A stretch of DNA of 64,000 nucleotides from an uncultured Alphaproteobacteria bacterium (GCA_934254915.1 CAKQMH010000003.1:62001-126000); one strand, 5' to 3'; shown: positions 18,879-28,256, counted from the first letter of the stretch. Notes: a model not told the origin generated them from the letters alone. Numbers and translations are program-made.

Positions 18879-19805
18879 TTAAGATTTAAATTCGACTTTT
18901 TCTACTGCCACTATAACATCTTGAATCTTAAGATTTGCATAATCTTCTTGCAATTTATTCTTAACTTCTTCAACTAGATATTCAGGAGCAGAAGCACCGG
19001 CGCTCAATCCGATATTTTGGCATGATGCCGCTTCTGCAATCGGTAGTTGGCTGACATCGTCAATCAACCAGGCCTTAGCCGCTCCGTTTTGCAAAGCTGT
19101 TTGTTGCAGCTGTTTGGAGTTGGAAGAATTTTGTGAGCCGACAATAATAATCCCGTCACAAATACCGGCCAATTCTTTCACAGCGGCTTGTCGATGCGTG
19201 GTCGCATAGCAAATATCATTTTTGTCAGCCGTAATCAGGTCGGGATATTTTTGTTTGATTTGGTCGATGATATTTTGGGTCTTGTCAACCGCCAGTGTCG
19301 TTTGCGTGACTACGCCGATATTTCGGTCTTGCGGCAGATTCAGATTTTGTACGTCGCTGACAGAGTTAATAATATGGATTTGTCCGTGATCGGCGATTTG
19401 TCCGATTGTTCCGGTAATCTCCGGATGTTCTTTTTTGCCGATAACGATAATGTCGGCATTTTGCTTTTCCAGTTTTTGGATTTGCTGATGTACCCGTGCG
19501 ACCAGCGGACAAGTCGCATCAATCAATTTCAAATTAAGCTGCTGCGCTTTTTCATAAACTTCCAATCCCGCGCCATGTGCCGAAATAATAACCGGTTTGC
19601 TCTTGTCAGTTACTTCATCAAGATTATTGATAAAAATAACGCCTTTTTGCCGCAAGTTTTCCACTACATGCTTATTATGCACGATTTCATGGCGTACATA
19701 AATCGGAGCGCCATATTGTGCAAGTGTCTTTTCCACCAAAGAAATTGCTCTGGTAACGCCGGCGCAAAATCCGCGGGGAACTGCCATATATAACGTGTCA
19801 GGCAT
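18879..19805 (-). CDS. ispH: 4-hydroxy-3-methylbut-2-enyl diphosphate reductase
   Basis: The last enzyme of the MEP isoprenoid pathway; an iron-sulfur protein making IPP and DMAPP. The three cluster-binding cysteines are present: Cys14 (PRGFCAGV), Cys99 (DATCPLV) and the third in NDICYATTHRQ near residue 198. The conserved EHPEITG carries the catalytic Glu, and HNKHVV and SAHGAG hold the substrate-binding histidines. Length 308 is normal. It is followed at 20 bases by the AlbA_2 gene and preceded at 6 bases by the M16 protease gene. Its product would feed the squalene genes nearby (hpnCDE). Confidence 0.96.
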   Translation of the reverse strand: MPDTLYMAVPRGFCAGVTRAISLVEKTLAQYGAPIYVRHEIVHNKHVVENLRQKGVIFINNLDEVTDKSKPVIISAHGAGLEVYEKAQQLNLKLIDATCPLVARVHQQIQKLEKQNADIIVIGKKEHPEITGTIGQIADHGQIHIINSVSDVQNLNLPQDRNIGVVTQTTLAVDKTQNIIDQIKQKYPDLITADKNDICYATTHRQAAVKELAGICDGIIIVGSQNSSNSKQLQQTALQNGAAKAWLIDDVSQLPIAEAASCQNIGLSAGASAPEYLVEEVKNKLQEDYANLKIQDVIVAVEKVEFKS

Positions 19806-19811
19806 TGTTTT

Positions 19812-21074
19812 CTAAGCCTTTAACATCTGCTGCAGCTTATCATAATCCAGATGCTCGGATACTGCTCCGAGCAAGGCATAAGTCGGCTTGGAGGCAAAAA
19901 TTTGCTGTGCGGTTTTAAGAATATCATCTAAGGTTACTTTTTCAATTCGTTCAACCATTTCATCAGTCGGGATAATGCGGTTAAAAATAAGCATTTGCCG
20001 CGCTAAAATTTCCGTCGTCGACGACGAGCTTTCCAAAGACATCAACATACTGGCTTTGAGTTGGGATTTGGCGCGCAGCAACTCTTTTTCCGCTACTTTT
20101 TCGGAACAAATTTTTTTGATTTCATCAACCACTACCGGCATCATTTTTACCACATCTTTCGAACTTGTGCCTGCATAGATACCGAACATTCCGGTTTGGC
20201 TGTGTGAGGAGGTAAAACTGTATACCGAATAAACCAAGCCGCGCTTTTCTCTTATTTCCTGAAACAGACGGGAAGACATACCGCCGCCGAATAAGGTCGA
20301 GAGTAATATACTGGGGTAATAGCTCTCGGTTTCGTATTTAAATCCTTTAAAGCCCAAAACAACATGTGCTTGCTCAATGTCGCGTTTTTCCAAATAAAAT
20401 CCGCCTTCATAATGTTGAGGCGCAATTTCAAAATGCGTATGCGGCTGCAGTCCCGACATTCTGTTGCTGACCATTTTCACAAACTCCTGATGAGTAATGT
20501 TGCCGACGGCGCATACCGCCATATTTTCAGCGGCATAATTACTTTTCAGATAACTTTGCAGGCTTTCTTTGGTAAAACCGCGTACCAACTGCTTAGGACC
20601 TAAAATCGTGCGTCCGATTGGTTGGTTAGGAAAAGCTGCTTCCTGAAAATAATCAAAAACAATATCATCCGGCGTGTCGATGGTTTGTTTTATCTCCTGA
20701 ACTACAACTTCACGTTCCTTGGCCAACTCATCTTCGGGGAAAGTAGAATTTTGCAGGGTATCTGCCAAAACATCAATCGCCAGTTCGACATCATTTTTCA
20801 GCATTTTGGCATAAAAAGCAGTGAATTCTCGTGAGGTATAGGCATTGACCTGACCGCCTTTGTCTTCAATCTCTTCCGAAATTTGCAAAGCGGTCCGTTT
20901 TTTTGTCCCCTTAAAAGCCATATGTTCCAAAAAGTGGGAAATACCATTCATATTTTCCTTCTCATATGCCGAACCGGTTTTGACCCATATTCCTAGAGAA
21001 ACGGTTTCAATTTCGGGACGAGAAGAAGTAATAATCCGTAATCCGTTAGCTAAAGTCGTAATTTCTGAGCGCAT
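19812..21074 (-). CDS. M16 family zinc peptidase (processing-peptidase-like)
   Basis: A 420-residue protein of the M16B group, related to the mitochondrial processing peptidase beta subunit. The inverted zinc motif HxxEH is intact (SHFLEHMAFKGTKKR, His47, Glu50, His51), with the distal Glu in the EKEREVVVQEI segment. The Gly-rich loop FGGGMSSRLFQEIREKRGL is present in the second domain. No signal peptide is seen, so it is probably cytoplasmic. ATG 21074 is chosen because GGTGA lies eight bases upstream and homologues start near this point; ATG 21095 is in frame. It is divergent from elbB. Confidence 0.9.
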   Translation of the reverse strand: MRSEITTLANGLRIITSSRPEIETVSLGIWVKTGSAYEKENMNGISHFLEHMAFKGTKKRTALQISEEIEDKGGQVNAYTSREFTAFYAKMLKNDVELAIDVLADTLQNSTFPEDELAKEREVVVQEIKQTIDTPDDIVFDYFQEAAFPNQPIGRTILGPKQLVRGFTKESLQSYLKSNYAAENMAVCAVGNITHQEFVKMVSNRMSGLQPHTHFEIAPQHYEGGFYLEKRDIEQAHVVLGFKGFKYETESYYPSILLSTLFGGGMSSRLFQEIREKRGLVYSVYSFTSSHSQTGMFGIYAGTSSKDVVKMMPVVVDEIKKICSEKVAEKELLRAKSQLKASMLMSLESSSSTTEILARQMLIFNRIIPTDEMVERIEKVTLDDILKTAQQIFASKPTYALLGAVSEHLDYDKLQQMLKA

Positions 21075-21161
21075 ATTTATTTCACCATATTGCAAATTAT
21101 ATAATTCAACTGTATGTTTTGAATGTTACATCATAAAAAATAAATAGGGAAGTTATAAAAA

Positions 21162-21848
21162 ATGGATACTAACACACCTCGTTTTGCAATTGTGCTTTCC
21201 GGCTGCGGCGTTTTTGACGGTTCTGAAATCCATGAGGCCGTTTGCACCATGTTGGCGGTTGAACAAACCGGCTGTACCTATCAATGTTTTGCGCCCAATA
21301 CCTGGCAGGCTCGCACGATTGACCATTTCACCGGTCATGCGGTTGCCATTGCCGGAGATGAAGACAATCGCAATGTGCTGGCCGAGTCTGCTCGTATTGC
21401 CCGCGGAAACATCAAAGATTTGCAGGAGTTCAAAGCTCAGAATTTTGATGCGATTTTATTTCCCGGCGGTTTTGGCGCGGCGCTTAACTGGAGTGACTTT
21501 GCCGTTAACGGTGCTGAATGTGAAGTTAATGTCGAAGTCAAACGAGCAATTGAAGAAAGCTATGAGCAGGGGCTGGTAATCGGTGCAATGTGTATTGCTC
21601 CGGTTGTAATAGCCCGTGTTTTGGGTAAAAACGGCATCAAAGTTACAATCGGCAATGATCCTAAAGTTGCAGCTGGACTGACTAAAATGGGCGCACAGCC
21701 GCAAAAATGTCTAGCTACGGAAGTCTGTGTTGATGAAGACAATAAAATTTGCACTACTCCGTGTTATATGCTGGCGACTTCAGTTAAAGAAATCGGAGAA
21801 GCTACCCGCAATCTTATTGATGAAATGCTTGAACTGATAGATTATTAG
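21162..21848 (+). CDS. elbB: ElbB, DJ-1/PfpI-family glyoxalase-like protein
   Basis: A 228-residue DJ-1/PfpI superfamily protein matching ElbB (isoprenoid biosynthesis protein with amidotransferase-like domain). It starts with the family signature IVLSGCGVFDGSEIHEA, has FPGGFGAALNWSDFA, and carries the nucleophile Cys in GAMCIAPV. ElbB was linked to early isoprenoid synthesis in E. coli and has glyoxalase activity in vitro; its true role is unsettled. It lies between the ispH/M16 pair and hpnCDE, so the neighbourhood is isoprenoid-rich. The stop overlaps hpnE's stop by four bases on the opposite strand. Confidence 0.9.
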   Translation: MDTNTPRFAIVLSGCGVFDGSEIHEAVCTMLAVEQTGCTYQCFAPNTWQARTIDHFTGHAVAIAGDEDNRNVLAESARIARGNIKDLQEFKAQNFDAILFPGGFGAALNWSDFAVNGAECEVNVEVKRAIEESYEQGLVIGAMCIAPVVIARVLGKNGIKVTIGNDPKVAAGLTKMGAQPQKCLATEVCVDEDNKICTTPCYMLATSVKEIGEATRNLIDEMLELIDY

Positions 21849-22915
21849 TTTTTAGTAGCCGCTTTAACCGCCCGCACCGCTGATTGCAGCGCTGTTTCAA
21901 TACAGCACGGGCGGTTTTTCATTGTCCAATCACCGGCAATAAACAAATTAGGATATGTTGTGCAGGCATTAGGCGGACGCTTGTCATTATTGGCCGCATC
22001 TTGCTTTATGGTCGCATATTTGTGATTAAGCGCTTTGAACGATGGAACAAAAGCCGAATTAACTCCGCGCAGGGTGTCCAATTGATGCCAGATTTGGCGT
22101 GCCAGTTGCTCAATATCACCGACATTGCCGGCGTTCGAAATTGTCACTGCTACCATTTTGTCGTAGCAAAATATCCAATCGCACAAACCACCGGCTACTC
22201 CGGCAAAGGAGGTTTGTTTAGGCAGATTAATGCGTTGGGACGTCTTGTAAAAGATATTGATGATGTTATTAAATTCAAATTGCGGCAAACCTAAAAACTG
22301 CGCCGCATTGTGAGCATCCAGCGCCAAAATTATTTTATCATTTGCTCCGATTTCGACCTCCTGATTGTTGAAAGTCAGCTGTGCGATTCGTCCGATTTGC
22401 GTATCCAATTTCACAAGCCTGCTGTTCAGGTGTATTTCATCAGCGTAAGCCAGTAGCGGATTTATAAAACGTTGGGTCAAATCTTGTGCCGAAAAATAAA
22501 TTTGCCGTTGTTTTGGTCCCCAGGGAAACAGTTGCCAAAAAATATTTTTTATAATCGGTTGGGCTATTTCCGGTGTTGCGGTGTTGCACATGGCACGTAA
22601 AATTTCCGCCCGATATTTTTTGTACTCCGCCGTAAATTCATCAGCTTTGACATCCCAAAACCAACAGCTCTTGTTCCATTTTTGCGGTGCCATCAGTTTA
22701 GCCGCCAATTTGTTGCCGCCGACTATTACATGCGTGGCGTTGTCTAATCTCATGTTCAAATCTTTATCATCATAAGAGTAACAGCGCCCGCCGGCTTTAC
22801 CGGAGGCTTCATAAATTATTGTTCGATTAAGCTGATTTTGTTCTTTCAGTAATCTGGCGCAATAAAGTCCGGCAGCTCCGGCTCCGATAATATGATATGT
22901 CACGGCTTTTGACAC
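21845..22915 (-). CDS. hpnE: Hydroxysqualene dehydroxylase-like FAD amine oxidase
   Basis: A 356-residue flavoprotein of the amine-oxidase/phytoene-desaturase type. The N-terminal dinucleotide motif is GAGAAGLYCARLL, followed by YEASGKAGGRCYS, and the C-terminal FAD motif is FIAGDWT. In bacteria HpnE reduces hydroxysqualene to squalene. The assignment rests on the family and on position three bases after hpnD in the order hpnC-hpnD-hpnE. At 356 residues it is shorter than typical HpnE (about 410-420), with no obvious missing cofactor motif. Confidence 0.85.
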   Translation of the reverse strand: MSKAVTYHIIGAGAAGLYCARLLKEQNQLNRTIIYEASGKAGGRCYSYDDKDLNMRLDNATHVIVGGNKLAAKLMAPQKWNKSCWFWDVKADEFTAEYKKYRAEILRAMCNTATPEIAQPIIKNIFWQLFPWGPKQRQIYFSAQDLTQRFINPLLAYADEIHLNSRLVKLDTQIGRIAQLTFNNQEVEIGANDKIILALDAHNAAQFLGLPQFEFNNIINIFYKTSQRINLPKQTSFAGVAGGLCDWIFCYDKMVAVTISNAGNVGDIEQLARQIWHQLDTLRGVNSAFVPSFKALNHKYATIKQDAANNDKRPPNACTTYPNLFIAGDWTMKNRPCCIETALQSAVRAVKAATKN

Positions 22916-22918
22916 GAA

Positions 22919-23767
22919 CTATTTCCCTATAAAAGCTTTAAGCGCCAAACACATTTTCATAAATTTGCCGATATGCGGCTTCGGCGAGATAATTTCCCAC
23001 CCGCGGTTTTGCATAATGTCAAAATAGCGTTTATAAATGTAAGTCATGGCTTTTACCGGCCGCGATGCTTTTTTATCCAGTTTTTTTATCAACTTAAAAG
23101 CTTCGGTATAATCTTTGTCGGCAATACGCGCCAGTTCCTCACGGGCAATCGCCAGATTTTTGTCAACGACCACTTCTTCCGGATTAGTCGAACTGATTCC
23201 GGCTTTAAGCAAAAATTCTTTCGGAATATATAACCGATTATCCTGCGCATCTTCTTTAACATCGCGCAAAATATTGGTGATTTGCAGGGCATTTCCTAAA
23301 GAGGTTGCCAAACTTTCAATCAGTTTGGGATCTTCGCATCCGAAAATTCGTAAAGACAAGCTTCCCGGCACTCCGGCCACGCCGCGGCAATATTGATTAA
23401 AAGTATCCAAATCCGGAGCTTGCAGCGGGTTGGGAATATCCATGGAAATGCTGTCAATCAGTTTTAAAAACTCTTCTTTGGGAAGCTTAAAACGCATACA
23501 GTTCTTATAAATCCGGCGTCCGATATCGGTTTGCGGCAGTTTTTTATCATAAATATTATCAATTTCTTCCCGCCAGGCGTTGATTAAATCCAACTTTTCC
23601 TCAACCATGGTATCGCCGTCGACAATATCGTCAATATGTCTGAGAAAAGCATAAATCGTATACATGGCATTTCTTTTGGCGCGAGGCAGTAATCTCATAC
23701 TCCAAAAAAATGACGTGCCGGACTTTTTGACCATGCGTTGAATGTTATTTGCTAGTGCTTTTGCCAT
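22919..23767 (-). CDS. hpnD: Presqualene diphosphate synthase
   Basis: A 282-residue squalene/phytoene synthase-fold enzyme that joins two farnesyl diphosphates into presqualene diphosphate. Both Asp-rich motifs are intact: HIDDIVDGD (residues about 45-52) and NILRDVKEDAQDNRLYIP (about 164-181). The second form is typical of active enzymes. The start overlaps the end of hpnC by 16 bases. Together with hpnC and hpnE it forms the three-step bacterial squalene route. Confidence 0.92.
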   Translation of the reverse strand: MAKALANNIQRMVKKSGTSFFWSMRLLPRAKRNAMYTIYAFLRHIDDIVDGDTMVEEKLDLINAWREEIDNIYDKKLPQTDIGRRIYKNCMRFKLPKEEFLKLIDSISMDIPNPLQAPDLDTFNQYCRGVAGVPGSLSLRIFGCEDPKLIESLATSLGNALQITNILRDVKEDAQDNRLYIPKEFLLKAGISSTNPEEVVVDKNLAIAREELARIADKDYTEAFKLIKKLDKKASRPVKAMTYIYKRYFDIMQNRGWEIISPKPHIGKFMKMCLALKAFIGK

Positions 23768-24597
23768 AATATCCTGTTCAATCCGCTGCCTAAAGCTTTA
23801 ATCCAGTCGAAGCCGTTTAAGCGGATATTGTCATGTAAGACATCTCTTCTTTCTATCTTTTTTATCATAGAATTGGTTAAGGAAAAGATAACGCCGAGTT
23901 CCCATTTCAACCTGATATTTTTTACGATTTTAAAGATTGGTTCGGCATCTTGCAGCATCATTCGCAGTTTGTCAGTTGTTTCATTAATTACTTCGCGCAA
24001 AGCCGGTTTGGTGAAGCTGAGATAAATGTCGCTGTATCTTGCCCCGTGTTGCTCCATCATCTCATGCGGCAGATAAAAACGCTGCAAATTGACGGCGTCT
24101 TTTTTCAAATCCTGTAAATGGTTGGTAATTTGCAAAACGGCGCAAAGCGTGGCTGCCGGCAGGTATGATGACGGATTTTCATTATGAATTGCCAGCATAA
24201 AACGCCCCACCGGTGCAGCCGAATAATTGCAGTAGTTTAAAAGCTGTTCCCATATTTCAATCGGTTGATTTTCCGCATCCATTCGAAATGCCGTCAACAG
24301 GTCAGTATATAATGAACTGTCAAGATTTTCAGCTGCAAACAGACGTCCTAACTTGGCGGCAGATTTGAATTCGGTTGGTCTATCCGGCTGCCGAAAAGCC
24401 AGTTCGATATTGTCCAGTACGGCTTTTTTTTGCTCGGCTGATAGCAGAGGATTGTCCGCCGCATCATCGGCATCACGGGCTGCCTGATAATAGGTTTGGA
24501 CAATGTTTTTAAGCTTGGGACTTATCAGCATCCCGACCGGAAAATTTTCATCTTTGGCTTGTTTGCGGTTCATCTTTTTCATAGCGTGTTTATCCAT
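23752..24597 (-). CDS. hpnC: Hydroxysqualene synthase
   Basis: A 281-residue paralogue of HpnD that converts presqualene diphosphate to hydroxysqualene. The first Asp-rich motif is ARDADDAADNP, the form characteristic of HpnC, and the second is NHLQDLKKDAVNLQRFYLP. The first 20 residues are basic and not conserved, so the real start may be ATG 24582 or 24573 rather than 24597. The 5' end overlaps the 3' end of trmFO by up to 19 bases. Confidence 0.9.
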   Translation of the reverse strand: MDKHAMKKMNRKQAKDENFPVGMLISPKLKNIVQTYYQAARDADDAADNPLLSAEQKKAVLDNIELAFRQPDRPTEFKSAAKLGRLFAAENLDSSLYTDLLTAFRMDAENQPIEIWEQLLNYCNYSAAPVGRFMLAIHNENPSSYLPAATLCAVLQITNHLQDLKKDAVNLQRFYLPHEMMEQHGARYSDIYLSFTKPALREVINETTDKLRMMLQDAEPIFKIVKNIRLKWELGVIFSLTNSMIKKIERRDVLHDNIRLNGFDWIKALGSGLNRILWQKH

Positions 24598-25925
24598 TGT
24601 TTAATATCGTCCAAGGCGCGGCGGCAATAAGCCTCTTTGCGATCCATTCCCTTAATTTTATGAAATTTGCCTTTAGCGGTAATTTCGCCCTGAATTGTCG
24701 GAAACAGTCCGAAATTAATATTCATCGGTTGATAGTCGGAGCTTCCGCCGTTGCGCAAGTGGTTCAGCATAGCTCCCATTGCCGTAGTAATCGGCGGCAG
24801 AATTGCTTTTCTGCCTCCGGCTTCCATTGCCGTAAAATATCCGCACAACCAACCGGTTGCCGCACTTTCGATATAGCCCTCGCAGCCGGTTATTTGTCCG
24901 GCAAAGCGTAGGTGAGGGGCGGTACGCAGGCGCAATTCATCATCAAGCACCATCGGGCTGTTGATGAATGTGTTCATGTGAATTCCGCCCAAACGGGCAA
25001 ATTCGGCTTGTTCCAGTCCGGGAATCATACGAAAAATCCGTTTCTGTTCGCCGTGTTTTAATTTGGTCTGAAAACCGACCATATTACGCAAAGTATCTTC
25101 TTTGTTATCCTGCCGTAATTGCACCACGGCGTAAGGTTTGTTTTCGGGGGCGTGCGGATTGGTTAAACCTACCGGTTTCATCGGCCCGTACAACAGGGTG
25201 TCAATTCCGCGTTCCGCCATAACTTCAATCGGCAGACAGCCGTCAAAATATGCCGCCTTTTCAAAGTCATGAAATTCAACTTTTTCAGCTTTCAGTAAGG
25301 CTTCGACAAACGCATAATATTCATCTTTGGTCAACGGGCAGTTGATATAATCAAACTTATCGCCTTTATCATAACGGGATTGATACCAGGCCTTGTCAAA
25401 GTTTATGCTGTCCTTGAATATTACCGGCGCAATCGCATCAAAAAAGTTCAGTGCCTTCTTATCCACGGCTTGTAAAATCGAATTGATGAGGTTTTCCGAG
25501 GTCAGAGGCCCGCTGGCAATAATCCAGTGTCCGCTTTGTTCCGACGGCAGTTCAACAATCTCTTCGTTTACAAACTCGATTAACGGGTGATTATGCAGTT
25601 TTTGGCTGACCATTTGCGCAAAGCCGTCGCGATCAACCGCCAAAGCTCCGCCGGCCGGAACTTTGCATTTGTCGGCACATTCCATAATCAATGAGCCGGC
25701 CAGACGCATTTCTTCATGTAATAATCCGACCGCATTATGCAGGCAATCATCTGAGCGCAAAGAATTGGAGCAGACTAATTCTGCGCAATAGGGCGTCTTG
25801 TGCGCCGGAGAAAATTTTTGCGGGCGCATCTCATGGATTATAACTTTAATACCGCGTTGTGCAATTTGCCAAGCCGCTTCTGACCCGGCCAAACCGGCAC
25901 CGACAATATGAACTTCGGAAAACAT
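24579..25925 (-). CDS. trmFO: Folate/FAD-dependent tRNA m5U54 methyltransferase
   Basis: TrmFO methylates uridine 54 in the T-loop of tRNAs using methylenetetrahydrofolate and FADH2. The 448-residue length is normal. The N-terminal FAD site VGAGLAGSEAAWQIA is followed by HEMRP and the signature CAELVCSNSLRSDD. The C-terminal half has YIESAATGWLCGY and MNINFGLFP. It heads the run trmFO-hpnC-hpnD-hpnE, all overlapping or nearly so, which is likely one transcript. A ribosome site AGGAGG lies just upstream of ATG 25925. Confidence 0.96.
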   Translation of the reverse strand: MFSEVHIVGAGLAGSEAAWQIAQRGIKVIIHEMRPQKFSPAHKTPYCAELVCSNSLRSDDCLHNAVGLLHEEMRLAGSLIMECADKCKVPAGGALAVDRDGFAQMVSQKLHNHPLIEFVNEEIVELPSEQSGHWIIASGPLTSENLINSILQAVDKKALNFFDAIAPVIFKDSINFDKAWYQSRYDKGDKFDYINCPLTKDEYYAFVEALLKAEKVEFHDFEKAAYFDGCLPIEVMAERGIDTLLYGPMKPVGLTNPHAPENKPYAVVQLRQDNKEDTLRNMVGFQTKLKHGEQKRIFRMIPGLEQAEFARLGGIHMNTFINSPMVLDDELRLRTAPHLRFAGQITGCEGYIESAATGWLCGYFTAMEAGGRKAILPPITTAMGAMLNHLRNGGSSDYQPMNINFGLFPTIQGEITAKGKFHKIKGMDRKEAYCRRALDDIKQWINTL

Positions 25926-26014
25926 TTATTCCTCCTGATTAGATTTTATGTTTTTATAAAAGCTTAAAGTCTAAAAGTAAACAAAAACTTCTTATGATAA
26001 GTTGTGCGAAACAA

Positions 26015-26043
26015 TTGCCATTTGCAGTAAAAAGGGATATTAT
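26015..26043 (+). promoter_or_regulatory. Candidate sigma70-type promoter for the 26076 gene
   Basis: TTGCCA at 26015-26020, a 17-base spacer and TATTAT at 26038-26043 fit a housekeeping promoter about 33 bases ahead of ATG 26076. This lies in the 150-base divergent gap from trmFO. Confidence 0.5.
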
Positions 26044-26075
26044 CCCGATAATTAATAAACAAAAGAAAAGTAAAA

Positions 26076-27230
26076 ATGATAAATTATAAGGGGTTTAGCA
26101 TATTAGCAGCTGCTGTCTTGCTGCCGTTTTCTTCGTTGGCCAGCGAAGATTCGGCCCCTTATTTGTTTGGCGGTGAAGTTAATTATGAAACCGCCGTTGC
26201 CAATGCTTCCGCAGCTCCTTCTCAGTCTGTGGAACAAGACGCTCTTCCCGATATTATTCCCAATAATGGTGATGATTCTTTTGCTCCTCCGCCGTCGGAT
26301 GCTATCGTCATTCCGCAAAATCCGCCGGCCGTTCCCATGATACAGCAGCCGTCTCCGGTACCGGAAACCAAGCCGGAAGAAAATAATTTGCCGACACTGA
26401 GCAAAGATCAGGAATTGACCGCGACCCTGAAACAAGACAATGATGCTTCCTCCTCATCATCAATTAAAGATACTCTGCCTAGTATTGAAGGTACGTGGGT
26501 TGACAAATTAGCCAATTCCAATCCTTTATCGGCAATTAGCACTCCGACCCCGTTCGCATCGGGTGATGATAATTCCAGTCTTGAAAAAATGGTCGATTCG
26601 GCTCGTGCTCCGGCCAACGCCAATCGGCGCTCCAATGCTTCGGTGTTTGATATTTCCGGCGTTATGTTGCGCATGTCATTGGCTCAGGTGGAAGAAACTA
26701 TGCAAAACCGCGGTTTCCGCAAGATGATGGAAAAACTGCAAATTCCTAACTTTATTAAGTGGCGTAATGAAGAATATTGCCGCAACAGCGGAGTTGTCGG
26801 TTATGAGCGTACGGAAGCCTGTGTTACGATTAAGGCCAAAAAAGACAAGCATGAATATGTCCAGACCACCAAATATGCCAAATTTGATACCAAAGAGGAA
26901 ATCGAAGTTACGTTTACCAGCAATTTCACCGATAACAAAGTTTATAAAATCGTGTATAAAAGCATGGCGGCCAACTCAACCGGCAACAGCCCCAAAGCTG
27001 TGTACCTGCGTAATATAAAAGTGTATGATTTTTGGAAAAAAATTAATCAAAAATACGGCAAACCGGATAATAAAAATGATGTTACCTGGGGAATGGGCGG
27101 CAACAAACCGTATCTTAAAGCCAAAACCGGATATTTACTGTTAGAAGATCCGATGCTGCGTGAACTGGACTATACCCGTATGTCGCGTGAGGATCAGCGT
27201 TACATGAACACGGATTTATACAGTTTCTGA
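26076..27230 (+). CDS. Exported protein with Pro-rich linker, unknown function
   Basis: Not recognised. 384 residues: a signal peptide (1-22, cleavage near SLA-SE), a low-complexity region rich in Pro, Ser and Asn (about 40-190), then a conserved-looking 180-residue C-terminal domain beginning near FDISGVMLRMSLAQVEETM and containing two cysteines (YCRNSG and EACVTI) that could form a disulfide. It likely acts in the periplasm. It sits 18 bases upstream of the ChpT-like gene and seems to share its transcript, which links it to the cell-cycle and chemotaxis cluster by position only. Confidence 0.7.
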   Translation: MINYKGFSILAAAVLLPFSSLASEDSAPYLFGGEVNYETAVANASAAPSQSVEQDALPDIIPNNGDDSFAPPPSDAIVIPQNPPAVPMIQQPSPVPETKPEENNLPTLSKDQELTATLKQDNDASSSSSIKDTLPSIEGTWVDKLANSNPLSAISTPTPFASGDDNSSLEKMVDSARAPANANRRSNASVFDISGVMLRMSLAQVEETMQNRGFRKMMEKLQIPNFIKWRNEEYCRNSGVVGYERTEACVTIKAKKDKHEYVQTTKYAKFDTKEEIEVTFTSNFTDNKVYKIVYKSMAANSTGNSPKAVYLRNIKVYDFWKKINQKYGKPDNKNDVTWGMGGNKPYLKAKTGYLLLEDPMLRELDYTRMSREDQRYMNTDLYSF

Positions 27231-27248
27231 TTTGTGAGGAATAAGCAA

Positions 27249-27875
27249 ATGTCAAATCTTTTAACTCCAACTTTGTTAGCTGAGCTTGTATGCACTCGTA
27301 TCAGTCATGATATTGTCGGCAATGTCGGCGCCGTTGCTAATGCGGTCGAGCTGCTGGAAGAAGGAGATTTAGATTTTCTTGATGACATTAAATCAATATT
27401 AAAAACCAGCTCCGGCGTGTTGTCGGCGCGTATGAAATTCTTTCGTTTGGCATTTGGACTGGACAATGCCAATCTGGAGAATTTAGCAATGATAAAATCT
27501 GCTGCCGAAGACTATTTGGCCACTATCGGCAATCGGAATTATCCGATAAAACTGGATTTCAGTTTAACCGATGTGCGCTATGCCCGCATTGTCTTACTGG
27601 CGGTTATGATTATCGCCGACACGTTAATCCGCGGCGGCAATATCAGCGTGGCGGAAAAAGACGGGCAGGTATGGGTAGTATCACAAGGCGACGTTCCGCC
27701 TTCAGTCGATAAACTAGCCTGCCTGAAACAAATTGTCGGCGGTCAGAATATTGAGCCGAACGCTCAGCTGGCACCGGTTTTTTATCTGTTGGCGGAATTG
27801 TCCGCAAAGGGTTCAAAAGTATTTATGGTAAATTCAAATTTTGCCGGATTTATGTTTGCAAGCGATAAGGATTAA
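27249..27875 (+). CDS. chpT: ChpT-like histidine phosphotransferase
   Basis: A 208-residue protein resembling ChpT, the alphaproteobacterial phosphotransferase that relays phosphate from CckA to CtrA and CpdR. The likely phosphorylated His20 is in the first helix (CTRISHDIVGNVGAVANAVELL), matching the dimerisation helix of ChpT. The C-terminal half resembles a degenerate ATPase domain, as in the family. ATG 27249 is chosen because GAGGA ends eight bases upstream; a GTG at 27234 is also in frame. Its partner ctrA is 4.5 kb downstream. ChpT is poorly conserved, so the call rests mostly on the His helix, size and company. Confidence 0.75.
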   Translation: MSNLLTPTLLAELVCTRISHDIVGNVGAVANAVELLEEGDLDFLDDIKSILKTSSGVLSARMKFFRLAFGLDNANLENLAMIKSAAEDYLATIGNRNYPIKLDFSLTDVRYARIVLLAVMIIADTLIRGGNISVAEKDGQVWVVSQGDVPPSVDKLACLKQIVGGQNIEPNAQLAPVFYLLAELSAKGSKVFMVNSNFAGFMFASDKD

Positions 27876-27879
27876 AAAC

Positions 27880-28245
27880 ATGGCTAAATGCATTGTTGCC
27901 GATGACTCGCGAATAATCAGAATGCTGCTGGTTAAAATTATGCAGAATTTTGCTTTTGAGGTTATTGAAGCCGAAGACGGCGAGGAACTGCTTGAACTTT
28001 GCGCTCAGGAAACGCCGGATTTGATTATCAGCGATTGGACATTGCCGGTCATCGACGGGATAGATGTTTTATATAAAATCCGCGGTGATAGAAAACTTCC
28101 GCAGCCCAAATTCGTTTTTTGTTCGACGATGAATGATATTGATAATATTCAAATGGCCATGGATGGCGGTGCCGATGACTATATCTTACGTCCGTTTGAT
28201 GAAGATATTATTTCTTCCAAATTAGTAATTTTAGGCCTGCTGTAA
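27880..28245 (+). CDS. CheY-like single-domain response regulator
   Basis: A 121-residue stand-alone receiver. The acidic pocket is ADDS (Asp8, Asp9) and the phosphoacceptor is Asp52 in LIISDWTLPVIDG. The invariant switch Lys before Pro-Phe is replaced by Arg (DYILRPFDE), an atypical feature. It follows the ChpT-like gene by four bases and precedes cheR by 11, in one apparent operon. The likely role is in chemotaxis or a Cle-type flagellar output; there is no DNA-binding domain. The start at 27880 is chosen as the only ATG at the domain boundary. Confidence 0.88.
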   Translation: MAKCIVADDSRIIRMLLVKIMQNFAFEVIEAEDGEELLELCAQETPDLIISDWTLPVIDGIDVLYKIRGDRKLPQPKFVFCSTMNDIDNIQMAMDGGADDYILRPFDEDIISSKLVILGLL

Positions 28246-28256
28246 AGGAGTGTGAG

